From contig JAKLJY010000094.1 in NCBI GenBank assembly GCA_023150895.1, positions 1 to 33,619 of the forward strand: 33,619 nucleotides of DNA, in the 5' to 3' direction. The DNA is from Myxococcota bacterium (lineage in GTDB: Bacteria > Myxococcota_A > Bradymonadia > UBA7976 > UBA1532). The notes beneath the pieces were generated by a model. The model ran no database searches. It was given only the letters and a program-made list of their open reading frames with translations, and was not told the DNA's origin. Made by a program: the position numbers and the translations under genes. Each line of letters opens with the position of its first letter. The stretch's first letter is position 1. Of the stretch, positions 26,501 through 33,619 are shown piece after piece.

Positions 26501-27779
26501 TCAGCGCCGGCCCGAGCCCCGCGAACGGCTGACGAGCGTGATTCTCCTGGCCTGGAACCAGCTCGCCTACACGAAGCTGTGTATCGAGAGCGTGATTCGG
26601 CACACGCACGTGCCCTACGAGCTCGTGCTGGTGGACAACGGCAGTCACGACGGCACGCCCGAGTACTTCCGCGAGGTGCGCAGCCGGCACCCGAACGTGA
26701 AGATCATCCTCAACCGCAAGAACCTGGGTTTCGCGAAGGGCTGCAATCAGGGCCTCGCGGCAGCCAACGGCGACTACGTCTGTTTCCTGAACAACGACAC
26801 GCTCGTCACCGAGGGCTGGCTCGACCGCCTGCAGTGGTACGCCGAGCTCGAACCGCACGTCGGCATCGTCGGCCCCGTGAGCAACCGCGTGGCCGGCATT
26901 CAGCGCGTGACGCCGGTGGCCTACGACGAGGACGCGATGACACCCGAGGGCATCGCGCGCATGGAGCAGTTCGCCGCGGGCTACCGGGCCGCGCACCGCG
27001 ACGAGAGCACCTTCGTCAACCGCATCATCGGCCTGTGTCTCTTGCTCAAGCGCGAGGTGATCGAGCGCATCGGCGGCTTCGACACCCGCTATGGCACGGG
27101 CAACTTCGAGGACGACGATCTGTGTTTCCGCGCCCGCGTAGCCGGCTACAAAGTCATCATCGCCCGCGATGTGTTCATCCATCACTACGGCAGCAAGACG
27201 TTCGAGGGGAACAACGTCGACTACTCCGCCACGATGGACCGCAACATGGAGCGGTTCCTCAAGAAGTGGGGTTTCGAGCGCTCCGAGGGCGGCTACAAGG
27301 CCACCGGGCTGGATCAGATCGTCTACGACCGGTCGAAACACTACGCGCCCTTCTCCCCGGAAGAGGGCTTCCGCAGCGACACGCGCCCCGTCACGCTGGA
27401 GAACCCGCGCGCCCGCACGCTGCTCATCGTGCCGCCCTGGGGCGAGGACGAGGCGCTGACGGCGCTGCTGCGCACGCTGGCGGGGCTCGACGCCGAGGCC
27501 GACGTGGCCGTGCTGGTGCGTTGCCCGCCCTACGAGGGCAAGAGCTACCTCGCCAGCCTGGAGCGCCTCGCCGCGGCCGCGCGCCTGACCGTGAAGGCCG
27601 ACGTCCGCCTCGTGGACGCCCCCCTCGCCCCCGACCGCGAGGCGGGCCTCTACCTGGCCGCGTCGGCCCTGTACGTGGACGAGAGCTGGCCGGACGCGGA
27701 CCTCGTCGTGCGCCGCGCGGCCGACTGCGGCGTGCCCGTGCTGCGTGGACCGGACGAGCTCGTCGCGTTCCTGAAGTAG
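23550..27779 (+). CDS. Multidomain glycosyltransferase/methyltransferase fusion (surface glycan synthesis)
   Basis: 1409 residues. Residues 1-~500 resemble a capsule-polysaccharide-type glycosyltransferase (start MNFLFLYTHQTWPMHYFHGG; later LVVRIHPNEGARANHLGMKG and TTGTEMTCMGRPVVIVDNP). Residues ~560-690 look like a worn class-I methyltransferase half (PGGQMLVLAVPG) without the SAM loop. Residues ~760-960 are an intact class-I SAM methyltransferase: RVLDVGCAGGGLGAALKKE near 793, then DCIVFADVLEHTVDP and ADGVLVVSLPNIRHW. Residues ~994-1240 are a GT2 (GT-A) glycosyltransferase: TSVILLAWNQLAYTK, LVDNGSHDGTPEYF near 1027, FLNNDT near 1081 in place of DXD, and EDDDLCFRARVAGY near 1187. The last ~125 residues resemble a short glycosyltransferase tail. 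No membrane span was seen, so it is probably cytoplasmic. It likely builds and methylates a surface polysaccharide; donor and acceptor are unknown. Stands alone, not in an evident operon. Confidence 0.85.
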   Translation: MNFLFLYTHQTWPMHYFHGGVMARALVNEGHTVTWFNCERTMFGCHAQWIVPSMPPDDICTACVQRGSWLDDMGVPHTPMSAYLTDADRADAAAIRQMTDVHALFALRDGDVPIGECALSSPVSAFRMISIDDPVPGFLERYRDAVASALLVNRAVTRFMEQHPVDRVVMHLGRLLPEQVMIHHVERRGLPWFVWETGPVRNSMALYKDANVYNFRYLQGRWKAFADAPLSVDEIATVQHLLFLRRKDRRKSGMYTYSPTQTSARVMFEQLGLAPTRKLAAVFTSSVDEVNVLSSMLDPNWTRRYPDQYAFVREALDWARANPDWSLVVRIHPNEGARANHLGMKGTQSLELYQRMLTPEVVPPNARIVWPDDQISSYTLMETAAVGLVWASTTGTEMTCMGRPVVIVDNPLYRVANFTWLCDGPGHLGHAIETAVASTPEERLENAIRAQRFAYHQLARYALPFPLVVDHGRMERISLDFGRPEDLVRGRFPALDKVLDYLVRDVSPFPEAPTTDAADARWERAAMARLIAPEFRLDERSPLPESLPDAAAFATAAAGRGLHPDEREGTFADLTRLLRTTRPDGPLITFGPVGPLLKVMAPARSHVLVDHRDADVIDADVGGRPSQLPLRPRSAAAVVLHGLSGADPRVDLAAARDALTPGGQMLVLAVPGICPAALEPTQAGLRQLLEETGLTGVVVRPAGGGGFVGCGRVPGTAEAAGPLLARRDPLSQVLPPVRRDADKISTPDGKTVLLVRRGEAYSAWPEDLDAAQPVPDYYRFDRPEVRRLVPPTAKRVLDVGCAGGGLGAALKKERPSLVVDGIEVVPHAARMADQVLDEVFVGPVEQVHPRLTDGAYDCIVFADVLEHTVDPVGVLRLLRPKLKADGVLVVSLPNIRHWTVLGPLIEGKFDYVDAGILDRTHLRFFTKQTMVELFHHNGFDVTQVLKVDFGGEAPPPVVEALKQTGLAVDTLQDESGAYQYLLVCQRRPEPRERLTSVILLAWNQLAYTKLCIESVIRHTHVPYELVLVDNGSHDGTPEYFREVRSRHPNVKIILNRKNLGFAKGCNQGLAAANGDYVCFLNNDTLVTEGWLDRLQWYAELEPHVGIVGPVSNRVAGIQRVTPVAYDEDAMTPEGIARMEQFAAGYRAAHRDESTFVNRIIGLCLLLKREVIERIGGFDTRYGTGNFEDDDLCFRARVAGYKVIIARDVFIHHYGSKTFEGNNVDYSATMDRNMERFLKKWGFERSEGGYKATGLDQIVYDRSKHYAPFSPEEGFRSDTRPVTLENPRARTLLIVPPWGEDEALTALLRTLAGLDAEADVAVLVRCPPYEGKSYLASLERLAAAARLTVKADVRLVDAPLAPDREAGLYLAASALYVDESWPDADLVVRRAADCGVPVLRGPDELVAFLK

Positions 27780-27791
27780 TCGCCCGCGCGC

Positions 27792-27814
27792 AACCCGCGC
27801 TCGGCATTCGGGTT
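27792..27814 (+). terminator. Possible hairpin after the glycosyltransferase fusion gene
   Basis: AACCCG (27792-27797) and CGGGTT (27809-27814) are perfect inverted arms around an 11-base loop, 12 bases after the TAG stop. No T-run follows. It may be a weak terminator. Confidence 0.25.
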
Positions 27815-27841
27815 CCCGTGACTTAGAGAGACCCCGCCCCC

Positions 27842-29386
27842 ATGCCCGCCCGCAAAGCCGATTCGAACGCCGCCGTCGCCGCCCATCGCTTCGGGCTCGG
27901 CGAGCCCGATCTTGCGGTCGTCGGGGCCGATCCGGCGCGGTGGCTGCTCGAGCAGATCGGGCCACTGACGACGCCCGAGGCCCCGAACACCCCACCGGGT
28001 CCCGCCCTGGAGGTCGACCCGCTCGTCACGTCGGCGGCGCGGATTCGTTTTGCGCGGGTGCTGCGCGAGACCCGGCGTCTGCGCGAGAAGGCCAAGAACG
28101 CAGCCGAGGCGGCCTCCCGGCCGGCGACGGGCGGCGTCGCAGGCGGCGTCGCGGCCGGCGTAGGCGGGCTCGGGGTCCGCGGAACCGGAATCGTCCGGAC
28201 CGAGGGCCTGCGCCTTGCGACCCGCCCGACCGACGCCGGCCCCCGGCTTCCGAAGGCCACCTCGGACGAGCCCCTGCGCGCGGCGCTGGCGGCGGACGTC
28301 ATCGGGCGCATCCGGCGCGCGCTCACGACGCCGCGGCCGTTCGTCGAGCGCCTCGTGCGGTTCTTCGCCAACCATTTCGCCGTGTCGGCCGCGCGGCCCG
28401 AGGTCCGCTGGCTGGTCGGGCCGTATGAGCGCGAGGCCATCGGGCCACACGTCGCCGGGCGCTTCGTGGACCTGCTGCGCGCGGCCGTGACGCACCCCGC
28501 CATGCTGCGCTACCTGGACAACGCGCGGTCCATCGGGCCCGCCTCTCCCGCCGGGCAGCGGCGCAAGACCGGCCTGAACGAGAACCTCGCCCGCGAGGTG
28601 CTGGAGCTGCACACGCTGGGCGTCCGGGGCGGATACACGCAGGCCGACGTGCAGGCGCTCGCAGCCATCCTGACCGGCTGGTCCGTGGACGCGCGCACGG
28701 GGCGCACGCACTTCTACGCGCGGCGGCACGAGCCCGGCGACAAGGTGCTGCTCGGCACGCGCATCCCCGAGGGCGGCGAGGCCGAGCTCGAGGCCGCGCT
28801 GACGCTCCTGGCCGCACACCCGGCGACGGCGACGCATCTGGCCACGAAGCTCGCGCGGCACTTCGTCGCGGACGAGCCGCCCCCGGCGCTCGTGGAGGCG
28901 CTGGCGGCGGCCTGCACGCGCTCCGGCGGGGACCTGCCGGCCATGTATCGGGCCCTCGTGGCCCACCCGGCCGCCTGGGCCCCCGCGCCCGCCAAGCTGC
29001 GCCCGCCCGAGGATTGGGCGCTGAGCGTGCTGCGGATGTTGGGCGTGTCCGACGCGCCGGACCGCGAGCTGGTGCGCGCCGTCGACCGTTTCGCGCGGCT
29101 GGCTGGCCACCCCCCCGGCGCCCCGCCGTCGCCCGCCGGGTTCCCGGACGTGGCCTCGGCCTTTCTCGGCCCCGACGCGTTGCTGACCCGCATCGAATGG
29201 GCGACGGTCGTCGCGCGGCGGGTTTCGCGCGGCGGCGACGGCAAACGCCCGGGCGCGCGGATTCTGGCCCGGCGGGCCCTGGGCGCGCGTCTTTCCGACG
29301 GGACCGACGCCGCGCTCCTCGGCGCCGCCGACGAGACCGAAGCGTTTGCGCTCCTGTTCGTCAGCCCGGAGGTCCTGTACCGATGA
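27842..29386 (+). CDS. DUF1800-family protein
   Basis: 514 residues, ATG at 27842. The family signature is clear: AAHRFGLGEPDL near the start, PRPFVERLVRFFANHFAVS, MLRYLDNARSIGPA, GLNENLAREVLELHTLGVRGGYTQADVQALAAILTGW, and HPATATHLATKLARHFVADEPP. A Gly/Ala-rich low-complexity insert lies near residues 95-125 (GGVAGGVAAGVGGLGVRGTG). Its stop overlaps the DUF1501 start (ATGA, 29383-29386). DUF1800 and DUF1501 genes form a conserved pair in many GC-rich Gram-negative bacteria; their biochemical role is unknown. No obvious signal peptide was seen at this start. Confidence 0.92.
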   Translation: MPARKADSNAAVAAHRFGLGEPDLAVVGADPARWLLEQIGPLTTPEAPNTPPGPALEVDPLVTSAARIRFARVLRETRRLREKAKNAAEAASRPATGGVAGGVAAGVGGLGVRGTGIVRTEGLRLATRPTDAGPRLPKATSDEPLRAALAADVIGRIRRALTTPRPFVERLVRFFANHFAVSAARPEVRWLVGPYEREAIGPHVAGRFVDLLRAAVTHPAMLRYLDNARSIGPASPAGQRRKTGLNENLAREVLELHTLGVRGGYTQADVQALAAILTGWSVDARTGRTHFYARRHEPGDKVLLGTRIPEGGEAELEAALTLLAAHPATATHLATKLARHFVADEPPPALVEALAAACTRSGGDLPAMYRALVAHPAAWAPAPAKLRPPEDWALSVLRMLGVSDAPDRELVRAVDRFARLAGHPPGAPPSPAGFPDVASAFLGPDALLTRIEWATVVARRVSRGGDGKRPGARILARRALGARLSDGTDAALLGAADETEAFALLFVSPEVLYR

Positions 29387-30690
29387 CACCCGACCGCCGA
29401 CGACTGTTGCTCGCCCTCGGGGCCGGCGCGGGCCTCGCCGCGACCGGCGTGCTCGGGGGCGGCGGCCCGCTCGCGCGCCTGGCCTTCGCCGCGCCCGGGC
29501 CAGGCTCCGGGCCGGGGTTGCCTCCCCCTTCCGGGCGCTTCGTTTTCGTTCTGCTCCGCGGGGGCCTCGACGGCCTGCACGCCGTCCCGTTGCTCGACGA
29601 CGCGCACTTCCGCCGCCTGCGCGGGCCGCTCCTCGAAGGGCCGGCACCGCGCCCGCTGGACGCCGACTTCGGCCTGCACCCCGCCCTCGACGATCTGCAC
29701 GCGGCCTACACGGACGGCGCGCTCGCCATCGTGCACGCCGTCGCGACGCCCTACCGCGAGCGCTCGCACTTCGACGGGCAGGACGTCCTGGAGAACGGCG
29801 GGACGCGCCCGATGGGCCTCGACACGGGCTGGCTCGGCCGGGCCGCCCTCGCCGCCGGGTGCGGCGGGCTGGCGCTCGCGCCCACGGCGCCCCTGGTCCT
29901 GCGCGGTGCGGCGCCGCTCTCGACGTGGGTCCCCTCGCCCTTCGACGAGCCCGGAGACGACCTGCTCGCCCGCGTCGCGGCGATGTACCGCGGGCACCCG
30001 GCGCTGTCGGCCACCCTCGTCGAGGCTCGCAAGGCCGCGGCGACGCGGCGCGAGGTCGCGACCGCGGGCGACGCCCCGCCCACCGGCATGGGCCCGCTGC
30101 CCGACGGCACCGAGCCCGCCGCCGCGGGGCGCCGGGGTCCGCAGAGCCTGCGCGGCCGCCCGGAAACCCTGGCCGATCACTGCGCCCTCGCCCTGAGCGC
30201 CCGGGATGGCAGCGGCCCCGCCGTCGCCGTGCTGGAAATGGGCGGCTTCGACAGTCACGCCGGACAAGCCGCGCCGGAGGGTCGCCTGAGCCGCACGCTC
30301 GGCGCGCTCTCGGACGTCGTCGACCGCCTGCGCACGGGCCTCGCCCCCGTCTGGTCGCGGACGTGTGTCGTCGTCGCCACCGAGTTCGGCCGCACCGTGG
30401 CCGCCAACGGCACGCTCGGCACCGACCATGGCACCGCGGGGGTGTGTTTCGTGCTCGGCGGCGGCGTGGCCGGCGGGCGCGTGTTCGGGGCGTTTCCGGG
30501 CCTCGCCCCGGGCGATCTGTACGAGGGCCGCGACCTCCGCCCGACGACGGACCTGCGCGCCGTCCTCAAGGCCGCGCTGCACGCGACGCTCGGTCTCTCC
30601 GAGGCCACGCTCGCCGAGACGGTCTTCCCCGACTCGGCCGCCGCCGCGGTCGCGGTCCCCCCGCTGGAGGGGCTGTTCCGGCGGGGGTGA
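29383..30690 (+). CDS. DUF1501-family Tat-exported protein
   Basis: 435 residues from ATG at 29383, within the stop of the DUF1800 gene; longer open frame upstream is a shadow of that gene. The N-terminus MTPDRRRLLLALGAGAGLA is a twin-arginine (Tat) signal, followed by FVFVLLRGGLDGLHAVPLL, the usual DUF1501 opening. HFDGQDVLENG, VAVLEMGGFDSHAGQ, VVATEFGRTVAANGTLGTDHGTAG (with GTDHG) and the C-terminal DLRAVLKAALHATLGL are typical of this alkaline-phosphatase-superfamily relative. Likely periplasmic; substrate unknown. Partner of the DUF1800 protein by gene coupling. Confidence 0.92.
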   Translation: MTPDRRRLLLALGAGAGLAATGVLGGGGPLARLAFAAPGPGSGPGLPPPSGRFVFVLLRGGLDGLHAVPLLDDAHFRRLRGPLLEGPAPRPLDADFGLHPALDDLHAAYTDGALAIVHAVATPYRERSHFDGQDVLENGGTRPMGLDTGWLGRAALAAGCGGLALAPTAPLVLRGAAPLSTWVPSPFDEPGDDLLARVAAMYRGHPALSATLVEARKAAATRREVATAGDAPPTGMGPLPDGTEPAAAGRRGPQSLRGRPETLADHCALALSARDGSGPAVAVLEMGGFDSHAGQAAPEGRLSRTLGALSDVVDRLRTGLAPVWSRTCVVVATEFGRTVAANGTLGTDHGTAGVCFVLGGGVAGGRVFGAFPGLAPGDLYEGRDLRPTTDLRAVLKAALHATLGLSEATLAETVFPDSAAAAVAVPPLEGLFRRG

Positions 30691-30766
30691 GCGGGTCGCA
30701 GTCGACTTCCGTCGGCGCTGCGCATGTGGGATGATGCCGCCAGACGGTGCATGACGGAGGCGGGCG

Positions 30767-31897
30767 ATGGAAGGCGTCTTTCGGGGTCGGGACATCTGGA
30801 CGTGGATCACCGCGGCCGTCGTGCTCGGCATGGCCGTGCTCGATGCGTGGGCCCTGCAGGCGATGACGCGGGCGGCCGCCCGGAATCCGCGGTTGTGGGA
30901 CGTCGGCGTCGACCTCGTCCGCTGGACGCCGCAAAGGGTCTGCGACGCGGTGCTGTGGGCAGCCGTGTCCGGCATTCTGTTCGGACTCGTCCTCGTCCTC
31001 TGGTTTCGCCGGATGCACGACCTCGCCTCACGGACGGCCCGCCCGCCGAGCGCGTCGCGCTCGTGGACGACCTGGAGCTTCTTCATCCCGGGCGTTCAGC
31101 TCTTCTCGCCGTTCTTCATCCTGATGGACTTCTATGCCGCGGCGAACGAAGGCGACGAGATGCGTGCGCGCCGTCCGTGGTATGCCGACGCGGCCTGGAT
31201 TGTCGGGCTCCTCTCGACGGTGGCCCCCATGTTCGTCCCCGCCCTGACCCCGCCGCCGGGGACCGCGCAGAGTCCGACCTTCACGCCGGCCGTTCCGCCA
31301 CTGACGATTCTCCTGGTCCTCTCGTTGACGATGGTCTCCGCCCTCCTGCTCCTGCTCGTCATTCTGGATCTGCCCCCGCGGCTCGAGGCCGCCATCGCCC
31401 GAGCGGCGTCCCCGCGCACCGCCGACCGGGTCGGCGTCGTGCCCGCGCCCGCCCCCGCCCCTGCGCCTGCCCTGCCGGTCGGCTTCGGGGCCCCGGCGCC
31501 CTTGCCGACCGTCGCCACCCCGGCGCTCGTCACGGCTCTCCTTGCGGTCGCCGCCGTCCAGATCTGGCAACTCGGCCGCATCCGGTTTCTGAGCGGACAT
31601 GTGTCGTGGCAGCTCTCGACCGCGGACCTCGACGCGCGCCGAGACACCCTCGTCGAGACGGGCCTCTGGGAGGTCGGCCTCGGTGCGCTCTGCGCTTTCC
31701 TCTTCATCACGTGGCTCCGCTCCGTCTACGACCGCGCCTGCGCGCTGCCGTTCCCGCCGGACCGGGACTGGCACGAGATCCGCGACATGTTCTTCACGCC
31801 GGGCCTCAACTTCTACCGTCCGTACCTCGACCTCGTCGAGCTTCGCGGCGTCGCGGGCCCGTCGACCACGGCGGCGCTCTGGTACGGCCTCTTCTGA
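30767..31897 (+). CDS. Tandem DUF4328-like membrane protein, ended by an in-frame TGA
   Basis: 376 residues, ATG at 30767 with GGAGG at 30756-30760. Two copies of a DUF4328-like unit are visible: FGLVLVLWFRRMHDLA followed by WTTWSFFIPGVQLFSPFFILMDFY, and LFITWLRSVYDRACALPF followed by MFFTPGLNFYRPYLDLVEL. They are separated by a Pro/Ala-rich linker (VPAPAPAPAPALPVG) near residue 228. About six or seven hydrophobic spans place it in the membrane. The frame stops at TGA 31895-31897 just after ALWYGLF, but the same frame continues with a plausible ending for 81 codons (next entry). Function unknown. Confidence 0.75.
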   Translation: MEGVFRGRDIWTWITAAVVLGMAVLDAWALQAMTRAAARNPRLWDVGVDLVRWTPQRVCDAVLWAAVSGILFGLVLVLWFRRMHDLASRTARPPSASRSWTTWSFFIPGVQLFSPFFILMDFYAAANEGDEMRARRPWYADAAWIVGLLSTVAPMFVPALTPPPGTAQSPTFTPAVPPLTILLVLSLTMVSALLLLLVILDLPPRLEAAIARAASPRTADRVGVVPAPAPAPAPALPVGFGAPAPLPTVATPALVTALLAVAAVQIWQLGRIRFLSGHVSWQLSTADLDARRDTLVETGLWEVGLGALCAFLFITWLRSVYDRACALPFPPDRDWHEIRDMFFTPGLNFYRPYLDLVELRGVAGPSTTAALWYGLF

Positions 31898-32140
31898 GGG
31901 CTCTTCGTCCTGGCGCAGGGCACGACGGTGTGGGTGTCGCTCATCGCACCGCCGATGCACACGCTCAAGGCCTATGCGCTGCACGTCGACCTCGGTGCCA
32001 TGCGCACGGCGAGCGCGTTGTGGCTGGCGGTGACCGTGGCGTGTGTCGTGGTGGTGGTCGACCTCGAAGCGCACCTGCGGGCCGCGCACCGCAAGGGCCG
32101 CGCACGCATGCCGGGTCCCCTGTATCGCCCGCGGGGGTGA
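31898..32140 (+). pseudogene. Cut-off C-terminal part of the DUF4328-like gene, beyond an in-frame TGA
   Basis: Directly after the TGA the frame reads GLFVLAQGTTVWVSLIAPP, then a hydrophobic span (ALWLAVTVACVVVVVDL) and a basic end, stopping with TGA at 32138-32140. Both ends look like the last two membrane helices of a DUF4328-type protein. A single change of TGG (Trp) to TGA would explain the break (YGLF-W-GLFVLAQG). No selenocysteine element was sought or seen; nonsense mutation or base-call error is likelier. Confidence 0.55.
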
Positions 32141-32173
32141 AAGGGTCCGGCGCCGCGCCCGGCTGCCCCGACG

Positions 32174-32202
32174 TTGAGCTTAGTCCGGATGTGGACTAAC
32201 CT
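32174..32202 (+). promoter_or_regulatory. Promoter with embedded operator palindrome of the toxin-antitoxin operon
   Basis: TTGAGC (32174-32179) and TAACCT (32197-32202) are spaced by 17 bases. TTAGTCC (32180-32186) and GGACTAA (32193-32199) form a perfect 7-bp inverted repeat with a six-base centre that fills the spacer and enters the -10 box. This is where an autorepressing antitoxin would bind. The start site would fall at or very near the A of the ATG at 32209, so the message may be leaderless. Confidence 0.5.
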
Positions 32203-32208
32203 CTGGAC

Positions 32209-32475
32209 ATGCTGACGCCCCCGCCCCCCGTGGTCATCAACGTTCACGAAGCGAAGACACACCTCTCCCGATTGCTCGATCGCGTGCGGGCCGGCGAGTC
32301 CATCATCCTGGCCAAAGACGGGACGCCGTACGCCCGCCTCGTTCCGCTGGGCCCGCCGAGCGAGGGTCGTCGACCCGGCCGCGCTGTCGGCCGGGTGACG
32401 GACGCCTTCTTCGAGCCATTGTCGGAGGACGAACTTCGTCTCTGGGGCCACCACGGCGGAGGCGACGAGCCGTGA
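32209..32475 (+). CDS. Phd/YefM-family antitoxin
   Basis: 88 residues, ATG at 32209. The N-terminal VVINVHEAKTHLSRLLDRVRAGESIILAKDGTPYARLVPL is the Phd/YefM DNA-binding fold, which also dimerises. The C-terminal tail (VTDAFFEPLSEDELRLWGHHGG) is the toxin-neutralising part. The stop overlaps the toxin GTG (GTGA, 32472-32475), so both are coupled. The antitoxin probably represses the operon through the palindrome upstream. There is no Shine-Dalgarno sequence before the ATG. Confidence 0.9.
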   Translation: MLTPPPPVVINVHEAKTHLSRLLDRVRAGESIILAKDGTPYARLVPLGPPSEGRRPGRAVGRVTDAFFEPLSEDELRLWGHHGGGDEP

Positions 32476-32858
32476 AACTGCTGTTGGACACGCACGCGCT
32501 GCTCTGGTGGTTCTTCGACGATCCTCGACTGTCGGTCCGCGCGAGGACGGCCATCGCCGATACGGCCAACGAGGTCCTGGTCAGCGCTGCCTCGGCTTGG
32601 GAGATCGCCGTGAAGTTCCACCTCGGCAAACTCCCGGAGTGTTCCGAAGCGGTCGAACGGTTCGAGGAACTCGTCGCGACGGATGGTTTCACACCGCTGG
32701 CCATCACGGCGCGGCATGCGTTGCGCGCCGGGGCATACCCGACAGCCCATCGCGATCCCTTCGACCGGATGCTGGCCGCCCAATCGGAGCTCGAGGCGGC
32801 GACCCTCGTCACGCTGGACCCCGCGCTGGCGGCCTTTCCCTGCGCCCGGTTCTGGTAG
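32472..32858 (+). CDS. PIN-domain toxin, VapC-like RNase
   Basis: 128 residues, starting with GTG at 32472 inside the antitoxin stop. The four acidic positions of the PIN active site are present: D6 (LLLDTHALLWW), E44 (SAWEIAVK), D95/D98 (HRDPFDRMLAAQ) and D116 (LVTLDPAL). The LDTHALLWW...RDPFDRMLAAQ pattern is that of VapC toxins paired with Phd-type antitoxins. Such toxins cut specific RNAs (for example tRNAs) when free of antitoxin. The target is unknown. It is intact, of normal length, and lies in an otherwise ordinary region. Confidence 0.9.
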   Translation: MKLLLDTHALLWWFFDDPRLSVRARTAIADTANEVLVSAASAWEIAVKFHLGKLPECSEAVERFEELVATDGFTPLAITARHALRAGAYPTAHRDPFDRMLAAQSELEAATLVTLDPALAAFPCARFW

Positions 32859-32985
32859 CGTGTCGGTCGGCCTCGTTTCCCTCCGAGGGGCCAGTGTCGA
32901 GCGCGTCCTACGACACACGAACGGGCTGCACACGACGCCGATTCGGTGCCAGAGTCGTGCGCTCACCACCGATCACGAGGTTCCC

Positions 32986-33619
32986 ATGAGAGTCGCGGCA
33001 TGGCTGTTCGCCGCCCTCTTGACGCTTGCCCCTGCGCTCGCGCTCGCCGCCCCGGCTGCGCCGGCCGCCCCCGAGTTCGAGCGCGTCGCGCTCGCGGAAC
33101 CCACGGCCGTTTCCACCCAACCGGGCGCTTTCTCGCCCGAGGCGATCGCCGCCATCGAGAAGGCGCTCGGGGCGGGTGCGGCCGCCAGTGTGGCCGAGAC
33201 GGCGGTCCCCGGCCGCTGGCCGAAGAAGCTCGGGGCCCCGCAATACGGCTTCGCCCACTACGCACGCCTGACGCTGCGACGGATCTGCGATCTCGGCGGG
33301 TCGAAGTACCTTCTCGTGGCCCGGGCCCTCGAGAACGCGCACCTCGAGCCGGACGTGCGCCCTGAAGCCGACGTGTACTTCGTCGTCGACGCCGCCGGCG
33401 TCGTGCCGCGACCGGCACCCAAGGGGTGGCCCAAGGGTTTCGGAAATCAGCTCGCGTGGCTGATCGACGATCTCTTCGCGGTCGACTCCCGCCTCGCGGC
33501 CGTCGATCGCCCGACGGCCCGTCACAAGACCAGCGTTGCGCAGAGCGAGCCCATCGAAGGGGCCGTCGAGGAGCTTGTCGCCGTAACCGATGCCGATGCG
33601 AGGTCGCTCGGGTCGAGGC
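32986..33619 (+). CDS. Secreted protein of unknown function, 3'-truncated by the window
   Basis: ATG at 32986 with GAGG about seven bases upstream; the frame is open to the window edge (about 211 residues seen). The N-terminus MRVAAWLFAALLTLAPALALA is a signal peptide with cleavage near AAPAAP. A Pro/Ala-rich stretch follows, then EAIAAIEKALGAG, YGFAHYARLTLRRICDLGG, SKYLLVARALENAHLEPDVRP, and ADVYFVVDAAGVVPRP. No family was recognised. The codon bias is that of neighbouring genes, so it is probably real. A 127-base gap after the toxin gene precedes it, with no clear promoter seen. Confidence 0.7.
   Translation, partial: MRVAAWLFAALLTLAPALALAAPAAPAAPEFERVALAEPTAVSTQPGAFSPEAIAAIEKALGAGAAASVAETAVPGRWPKKLGAPQYGFAHYARLTLRRICDLGGSKYLLVARALENAHLEPDVRPEADVYFVVDAAGVVPRPAPKGWPKGFGNQLAWLIDDLFAVDSRLAAVDRPTARHKTSVAQSEPIEGAVEELVAVTDADARSLGSR

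Noticed and set aside
23367-27995. Long minus-strand ORF antisense to the glycosyltransferase fusion
   Set aside because: Val/His/Arg-rich shadow; plus-strand domains have complete catalytic motifs.
31895-31897. TGA as a selenocysteine codon
   Set aside because: DUF4328-type proteins are not known selenoproteins and no supporting hairpin was noticed; Trp-to-stop change is simpler.

Overview
The window is very GC-rich and its genes look like those of a Myxococcota- or 'Deltaproteobacteria'-type bacterium. That placement is an inference from gene families: a MopE/ZU5-type cysteine-rich repeat protein, a MoxR-DUF4175 operon, a DUF1800-DUF1501 pair, and GTG and overlapping starts. No rRNA, tRNA, CRISPR array, insertion sequence or phage gene was seen.

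Layout. (1) 2-2581: 3' part of a secreted cysteine-rich repeat protein, cut by the window edge. (2) 2627-2998: remnant of a HEPN-domain gene whose reading frame is broken twice. (3) 3017-15515: a defence island. Two large minus-strand genes form its ends, an Eco57I-type adenine methylase (3017-6964) and a PLD-SNF2 helicase (11253-15515). Two plus-strand two-gene modules sit between them: a Septu-like ATPase/HNH pair (7068-9178) and an RloA/RloB (AbiL-like) ATPase/Toprim pair (9302-11268). (4) 15606-21435: minus-strand operon of DUF4175 membrane protein, secreted peptidase-MA/TPR protein and MoxR ATPase. It runs in the same direction into the helicase gene. (5) 21592-23457: ECF sigma factor, ChrR-type cupin anti-sigma factor and a divergent NTF2-like gene, with matching candidate promoters on both strands of the intergenic region. 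(6) 23550-27779: a 1409-residue glycosyltransferase/methyltransferase fusion. (7) 27842-30690: DUF1800 and DUF1501 (Tat) genes. (8) 30767-32140: tandem DUF4328-like membrane protein interrupted by an in-frame TGA. (9) 32209-32858: Phd/VapC-type toxin-antitoxin operon with a palindrome inside its promoter. (10) 32986 to the end: a secreted protein, truncated at the 3' side.

How the parts fit. The most interesting unit is the defence island. The helicase and methylase resemble the helicase and methylase of the Hma (helicase-methylase-ATPase) class and the DrmC/DrmD/DrmMI parts of DISARM. Two complete other defence modules appear to have been inserted between them in the opposite orientation. 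The methylase and the Septu-like operon share one divergent promoter region, and the RloB and helicase genes overlap tail to tail, so the nested block is tightly packed. The second notable unit is the ECF/ChrR locus: the cupin half of the anti-sigma factor keeps its metal ligands, but the zinc motif of the sigma-binding half is missing.
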